Below are positions 60,737 through 64,000 of a stretch of DNA of 64,000 nt, piece after piece. The notes below the pieces were generated by a model. The model saw nothing but the letters and a program-made list of their open reading frames with translations. It was not told the origin of the DNA and ran no database searches. The translations under genes were made by a program, and so were the position numbers. The stretch spans positions 1,984,001 through 2,048,000 of the forward strand of contig NZ_JAGIOD010000001.1 of NCBI RefSeq assembly GCF_017876545.1. The letters run 5' to 3'. The first letter of the stretch is position 1; every line of letters begins with the position of its first letter. The DNA is from Brachybacterium sacelli. Its GTDB lineage: Bacteria; Actinomycetota; Actinomycetes; Actinomycetales; Dermabacteraceae.

Positions 60737-61686
60737 GCACGTCGCACCTCGATCCCGTGGCCTCGACCGCACCCCCTGCGGTGCGGGTCCGTGACCTCCG
60801 TGTCCACGTCCCCTCCCGGCGTAAGGTCTACGCCGCCCCGGTCGAGGTGCTGCGGGGGTTGACCTTCACCGCTCCCGCCGGGCAGGTGACCGCCCTGGTC
60901 GGCGCGAACGGTGCCGGCAAGACGACGGCGCTGCGAGCGATCACGACCGCCCTGCCCTTCGCCGAAGGGAGCATCGAGGTGCTCGGCACCGCCCTGGGCC
61001 CGGCCGATGTCCCGCTGCCCTCCCGGGCGGCCCATGTGCCCGATGACCCCGCCCATCCGGACCACTGGACCGCCCACGACGTGGCACGGCTGCTGCGACG
61101 GCTCGATCCGGGCTTCGACGTGCGCACCTTCGCGGCTCTGCTCACCGCGCAGGGTCTCCCGCACGATCGTCGACACAGCGAGCTCTCCCGCGGGCAGGTC
61201 ACCCAGCTCTCCGTCGCCGCGGCCATCGCCCAGGATCCGCAGCTGCTGATCCTCGACGAGCCCTTCGCCCGCCTCGATCCGCTGGCCCGCACCGATCTCG
61301 TCGATCGGCTCCGCACGGTGATGGCCCGGGAGGAGCGCGCGATGGTGCTGGCCACGCACGATCTCGAGGGGATGGAGCGATTCGTCGACCATCTCGTGGT
61401 GATCGCCGGCGGGCAGGACGTGCTCGAAGGGGACGTGGAGTCCCTGCGGGAGGAGTTCCTCGTCCTCGAGGCGGCTGGCGTGGGGGACGGGTTACGGGGT
61501 CCGGGCTCTCCCCTGATCGGCCCGAGCACGGTCGGCGGGCGACTGCGGGCCCTCGTCGGCACCGAGGACGTCCTCGGGCTGCCACCCGGCACCGACCTGC
61601 GTCGCCCGACGGTGAGCGAGCTGGTCACCCATTGGCTCCGCGCCGCAGGGCCCCTCGAGCCCAGCCCCAGGAGGACCACGGCATGA
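60733..61686 (+). CDS. ABC transporter ATP-binding protein (YtrB-like)
   Basis: 317 residues: Walker A VGANGAGKTTALRAIT, signature LSRGQVTQL (variant of LSGGQ), Walker B LLILDEPFARLDPLAR, switch His in VLATHDLEGM. A ~70-residue C-terminal extension follows. Probably an exporter or stress-response ABC unit controlled by the GntR repressor it overlaps; YtrA operons respond to cell-wall antibiotics in Bacillus, which may not hold here. Confidence 0.92.
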   Translation: MSTSHLDPVASTAPPAVRVRDLRVHVPSRRKVYAAPVEVLRGLTFTAPAGQVTALVGANGAGKTTALRAITTALPFAEGSIEVLGTALGPADVPLPSRAAHVPDDPAHPDHWTAHDVARLLRRLDPGFDVRTFAALLTAQGLPHDRRHSELSRGQVTQLSVAAAIAQDPQLLILDEPFARLDPLARTDLVDRLRTVMAREERAMVLATHDLEGMERFVDHLVVIAGGQDVLEGDVESLREEFLVLEAAGVGDGLRGPGSPLIGPSTVGGRLRALVGTEDVLGLPPGTDLRRPTVSELVTHWLRAAGPLEPSPRRTTA

Positions 61687-62456
61687 GCACCAGCACCCGC
61701 CCCGGGGCCCCAACCGAGACGGCTGCCTCACGCCGTCGCGCGCTGCGCCGGGCCCTGGTGGTCGATCTCCGGCTGAATGCCGACCGCTTCGGCGGGACGC
61801 TCGTCACGTGCGGACTCTTCCTGCTCCTCTCTGTGGTGCTCACCGACGCCTTCGCCGGCCTGCTCCCGCTGTGGGCGGCTCTGGCCTGGTACCGCTACGG
61901 GCGGGCGGACACCGTGGAACGGAAGGAGCTGCGGGTGAGCCTGGGCATGTCCCGTGCCGACCGGGTGCGGGGGCGCGTCACGCTGATCGCGCTCGAATCC
62001 CTCGTGATCCTCCTGGTCGCAGGCGCCGCCTCCCTGCTCGCCACGGCCCTGGGGAATGGCAGCTCCCTCGCCGGGACCATGGCCTCCACCGCGATCCCTT
62101 CCGGCGCCGCTCTCGTCCTGGAGAGCGTGATCACCACGCTGGGAGCGGCGGTGATCCTGCTGCTGGTCGGGATCTGGGTCGGCGGTGATTGCCTCACGCA
62201 TCGGCCGGGACGGTCGATGGCGGTGCTCAGCGTGCTGCTGTTCGGCCTCACCGCCGTGCTCGGGGGCTCCGTGCTCTCCCTCCCGCTCGTGGTGCTCACG
62301 ACGTTCGGGGTCGATGAGACCGTGCCGAGTCTCCTGGCGCCGCTGGGTCTTCTCGTCGTGGTCGTCCTGCTGGCGCTGCTGCTGCGCGCCCGGATGCACG
62401 CGTGGATCCGTCAGCTGGACTCCGGGGCCCGCCAGCGGCTCGAGCCGTCGGCCTGA
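61683..62456 (+). CDS. ABC transporter membrane protein, GntR operon
   Basis: 257 residues, about six helices (FGGTLVTCGLFLLLSVVLTD; LESLVILLVAGAASLLATAL; LESVITTLGAAVILLLVGIW; MAVLSVLLFGLTAVLGG; LLVVVVLLALLL). No EAA loop, as expected for exporter-type partners. ATG 61683 overlaps the ATPase stop by 4 bp. Forms the channel for that ATPase; substrate unknown. Confidence 0.85.
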   Translation: MSTSTRPGAPTETAASRRRALRRALVVDLRLNADRFGGTLVTCGLFLLLSVVLTDAFAGLLPLWAALAWYRYGRADTVERKELRVSLGMSRADRVRGRVTLIALESLVILLVAGAASLLATALGNGSSLAGTMASTAIPSGAALVLESVITTLGAAVILLLVGIWVGGDCLTHRPGRSMAVLSVLLFGLTAVLGGSVLSLPLVVLTTFGVDETVPSLLAPLGLLVVVVLLALLLRARMHAWIRQLDSGARQRLEPSA

Positions 62457-62475
62457 ACTGAGCGAGGATGGCCCC

Positions 62476-63510
62476 ATGAGAGCAGTCCGCTACGACGACT
62501 TCGGCGAGCAGCCCCGTCTGGTCGAGGCCCCCGACCCCCTGTGCCCGCCGCGCGGTGCGGTGGTGACCGTGCACGCGACCGGGGTGTGCCGCAGTGACTG
62601 GCATGCCTGGCAGGGGCACGACGAGTCCGTGCAGCTTCCCCATATCCCGGGCCACGAGTTCGCCGGTGTGGTCGAGGCCGTGGGCGAGGAGGTCACGCGC
62701 TTCGTGCCCGGGGACCGGGTGACCGCGCCGTTCATCCTCTCCTGCGGGCGCTGCGCGCAGTGCCGTGCCGGTGCGCCCCAGGTGTGTCCCGACCAGCAGC
62801 AGCCGGGATTCGACCTGCCCGGCGCCTGGGCCGAGCAGGTGGTGGTGATCGAGGCGGACCACAACCTCGTTGCGCTGCCCGAGGGGATCGACATGGCCCT
62901 CGCCGCCGGGCTCGGATGCCGTGTCGGTACCGCGTATCACGCCGTGAAGGTGCAGGCAGCGGTCGCGGCGGGGGAGACGGTCGCCGTGTTCGGCTGCGGC
63001 GGGCTCGGGCTGGCCGGCGTGATGGTCGCTCTCGCCGCCGGCGCCCGGGTGATCGCGGTCGACGTCTCCGAACAGGCGCTCGCCGCCGCCGCGCAGCTCG
63101 GCGCCACCGCCCTCGCCTCCGGCCCCGACATCGTCGAGCGGGTGCGCGAGATGACCGGAGGAGGTGCCCACGTCACGCTCGACGCGCTGGGATCCGCGGC
63201 GACGGCCCGCGCGGCCCTCGAGTCCCTGCGTCCCCGTGGCCGCCACGTGCAGGTGGGCCTGCTGCTGGGTGAGGATGCCGACCCCTCCCTGCCGATGGGC
63301 CGCGTGATCGCCCAGGAGCTGCAGATCCTCGGCAGCCACGGCCTCGCCGTCGAGGAGTATCGCGAGCTGCTGGCCGATGTCGCCGAAGAGCGGCTGGACC
63401 TCGGCTCCACCGTTGGCTGCCTGCTCACCCTCGAGGAGCTGCCGGCCGCGATGCGCGCCATGGACCACCCGCCCACCACCGCCGGGATGACCGTCGCACG
63501 CCTGCGATGA
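62476..63510 (+). CDS. Zinc-dependent alcohol dehydrogenase (MDR family)
   Basis: 344 residues. Catalytic zinc ligands in ATGVCRSDWH and GHEFAG; structural zinc site of four Cys in CGRCAQCRAGAPQVC; NAD(P) site VAVFGCGGLGLAGV with Asp after the second strand (VIAVDVSEQ), favouring NAD. It resembles alcohol dehydrogenases of the AdhP/threonine-dehydrogenase type; substrate not determined. GAGGAT 6 nt before the ATG may be a leaderless -10. Confidence 0.92.
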   Translation: MRAVRYDDFGEQPRLVEAPDPLCPPRGAVVTVHATGVCRSDWHAWQGHDESVQLPHIPGHEFAGVVEAVGEEVTRFVPGDRVTAPFILSCGRCAQCRAGAPQVCPDQQQPGFDLPGAWAEQVVVIEADHNLVALPEGIDMALAAGLGCRVGTAYHAVKVQAAVAAGETVAVFGCGGLGLAGVMVALAAGARVIAVDVSEQALAAAAQLGATALASGPDIVERVREMTGGGAHVTLDALGSAATARAALESLRPRGRHVQVGLLLGEDADPSLPMGRVIAQELQILGSHGLAVEEYRELLADVAEERLDLGSTVGCLLTLEELPAAMRAMDHPPTTAGMTVARLR

Positions 63511-63643
63511 ATACCGTGCCCGCGGATCGGTGCGCCGGGTGCCGGCGGACTGACCCGGTGACTCGAGGAGAGGTACCCCGCATCGCCCGACGTGCGACGG
63601 CGGCCCGTCCGGAGCGGACGATCGGCTGTGGAACGATTGCCCC

Positions 63644-64000
63644 ATGACCCTCACTGCTGCTGCCGACGGCTCCGCCCTGGGCAATCCCGGTCCGGCCGGC
63701 TGGGCCTGGTACATCGACGAGACGACCTGGCGCGCCGGCGGCTGGCCCCACGGCACCAACAACATGGGCGAGCTGAAGGCGGTGCTGGACCTGCTGGAGG
63801 CGACCGCGGTCGATGCCGATCAGCACCTGAAGATCCTGTGCGACAGCCAGTACGTCATCAACTCGGTCACCACGTGGATGCCGGGATGGAAGCGCAAGGG
63901 CTGGCGCAAGAAGGACGGCAAGCCGGTGCTGAACGTCGAACTGCTGCAGGCGATCGACCGTGCTCTGGCGGGCCGCAGCGTCGAGTTCGAGTGGGTCAAG
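63644..64000 (+). CDS. rnhA: Ribonuclease HI (3' end cut by window)
   Basis: 119 codons are visible and the frame is still open at base 64000. Cleaves RNA in RNA-DNA hybrids. Catalytic carboxylates seen: Asp in AAADGSALGNPGPAGWAW, Glu in NNMGELKAVLDLL, Asp in KILCDSQYVINSV; the fourth lies beyond the window. The basic handle region KRKGWRKKDGKPVLN is as in E. coli RNase HI. Start ATG 63644; no ribosome site is clear. Confidence 0.95.
   Translation, partial: MTLTAAADGSALGNPGPAGWAWYIDETTWRAGGWPHGTNNMGELKAVLDLLEATAVDADQHLKILCDSQYVINSVTTWMPGWKRKGWRKKDGKPVLNVELLQAIDRALAGRSVEFEWVK

Overview
The window is GC-rich, densely packed chromosomal DNA (coding DNA roughly 70% G+C by eye) with many GTG starts and many 4-bp start/stop overlaps. 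Gene content fits a Gram-positive actinobacterium of the Micrococcales; Brachybacterium or a close relative is my guess from overall impression, not from a search. Supporting signs are a DUF3263 protein, an FprA-type ferredoxin reductase, a GroEL with a Gly-Met tail and no adjacent groES, a Ung with GQDPYP, and many likely leaderless transcripts.

Layout. 1-6.9 kb is an alpha-galactoside locus: a ROK regulator, an ABC importer without an ATPase and a GH36 alpha-galactosidase behind a repeat-containing operator. 7.1-11.1 kb holds an alanine-type aminotransferase, a frameshifted DUF559 gene bracketed by two copies of one inverted repeat, and a ferredoxin-NADP reductase. 11.4-15.5 kb is an AIM24 / ATP-grasp-alpha-E / transglutaminase operon, divergent from a membrane Ser/Thr kinase (15.7-17.8 kb) and followed by a DsbA-like protein. 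At 18.8-20.8 kb a tRNA-Thr marks a 1.9-kb integrated-element remnant: 38-bp att repeats, a broken integrase, and a Tat-secreted protein plus small membrane protein. 20.8-26.2 kb carries small envelope and regulatory genes, including a TetR unit with a clear operator, and ung. 26.3-28.3 kb is groEL under two tandem CIRCE elements.

28.6-31.6 kb is a DctPQM TRAP transporter. 32.2-36.2 kb is an ECF vitamin-type transporter co-transcribed with a SAM hydrolase (DUF62). 36.3-39.2 kb has an EEP-family hydrolase and two divergent LLM flavin enzymes. 39.3-49.3 kb is a long minus-strand unit: two GlcD-like FAD oxidases sharing a near-identical 399-bp tract, a PLP aminotransferase, a dipeptide-type ABC importer and a GNAT. 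49.3-55.0 kb has a CDF efflux pump with an ArsR regulator, an acyl-CoA ligase, a rhodanese and an RGG-tailed DEAD-box helicase. 55.3-58.5 kb is a LacI regulator and a GH2 glycosidase. 58.5-64 kb has a methyltransferase/GNAT pair, a GntR-ABC-permease operon, a zinc alcohol dehydrogenase, and RNase HI cut by the window end.

Most is ordinary actinobacterial metabolism. The parts most likely to hide something new are the tRNA-Thr mini-element with its unidentified secreted/membrane pair, the palindrome-bracketed DUF559 cassette, the AIM24/ATP-grasp/transglutaminase operon whose ATP-grasp part seems to lack a segment, and the kinase with four exact 14-residue repeats.
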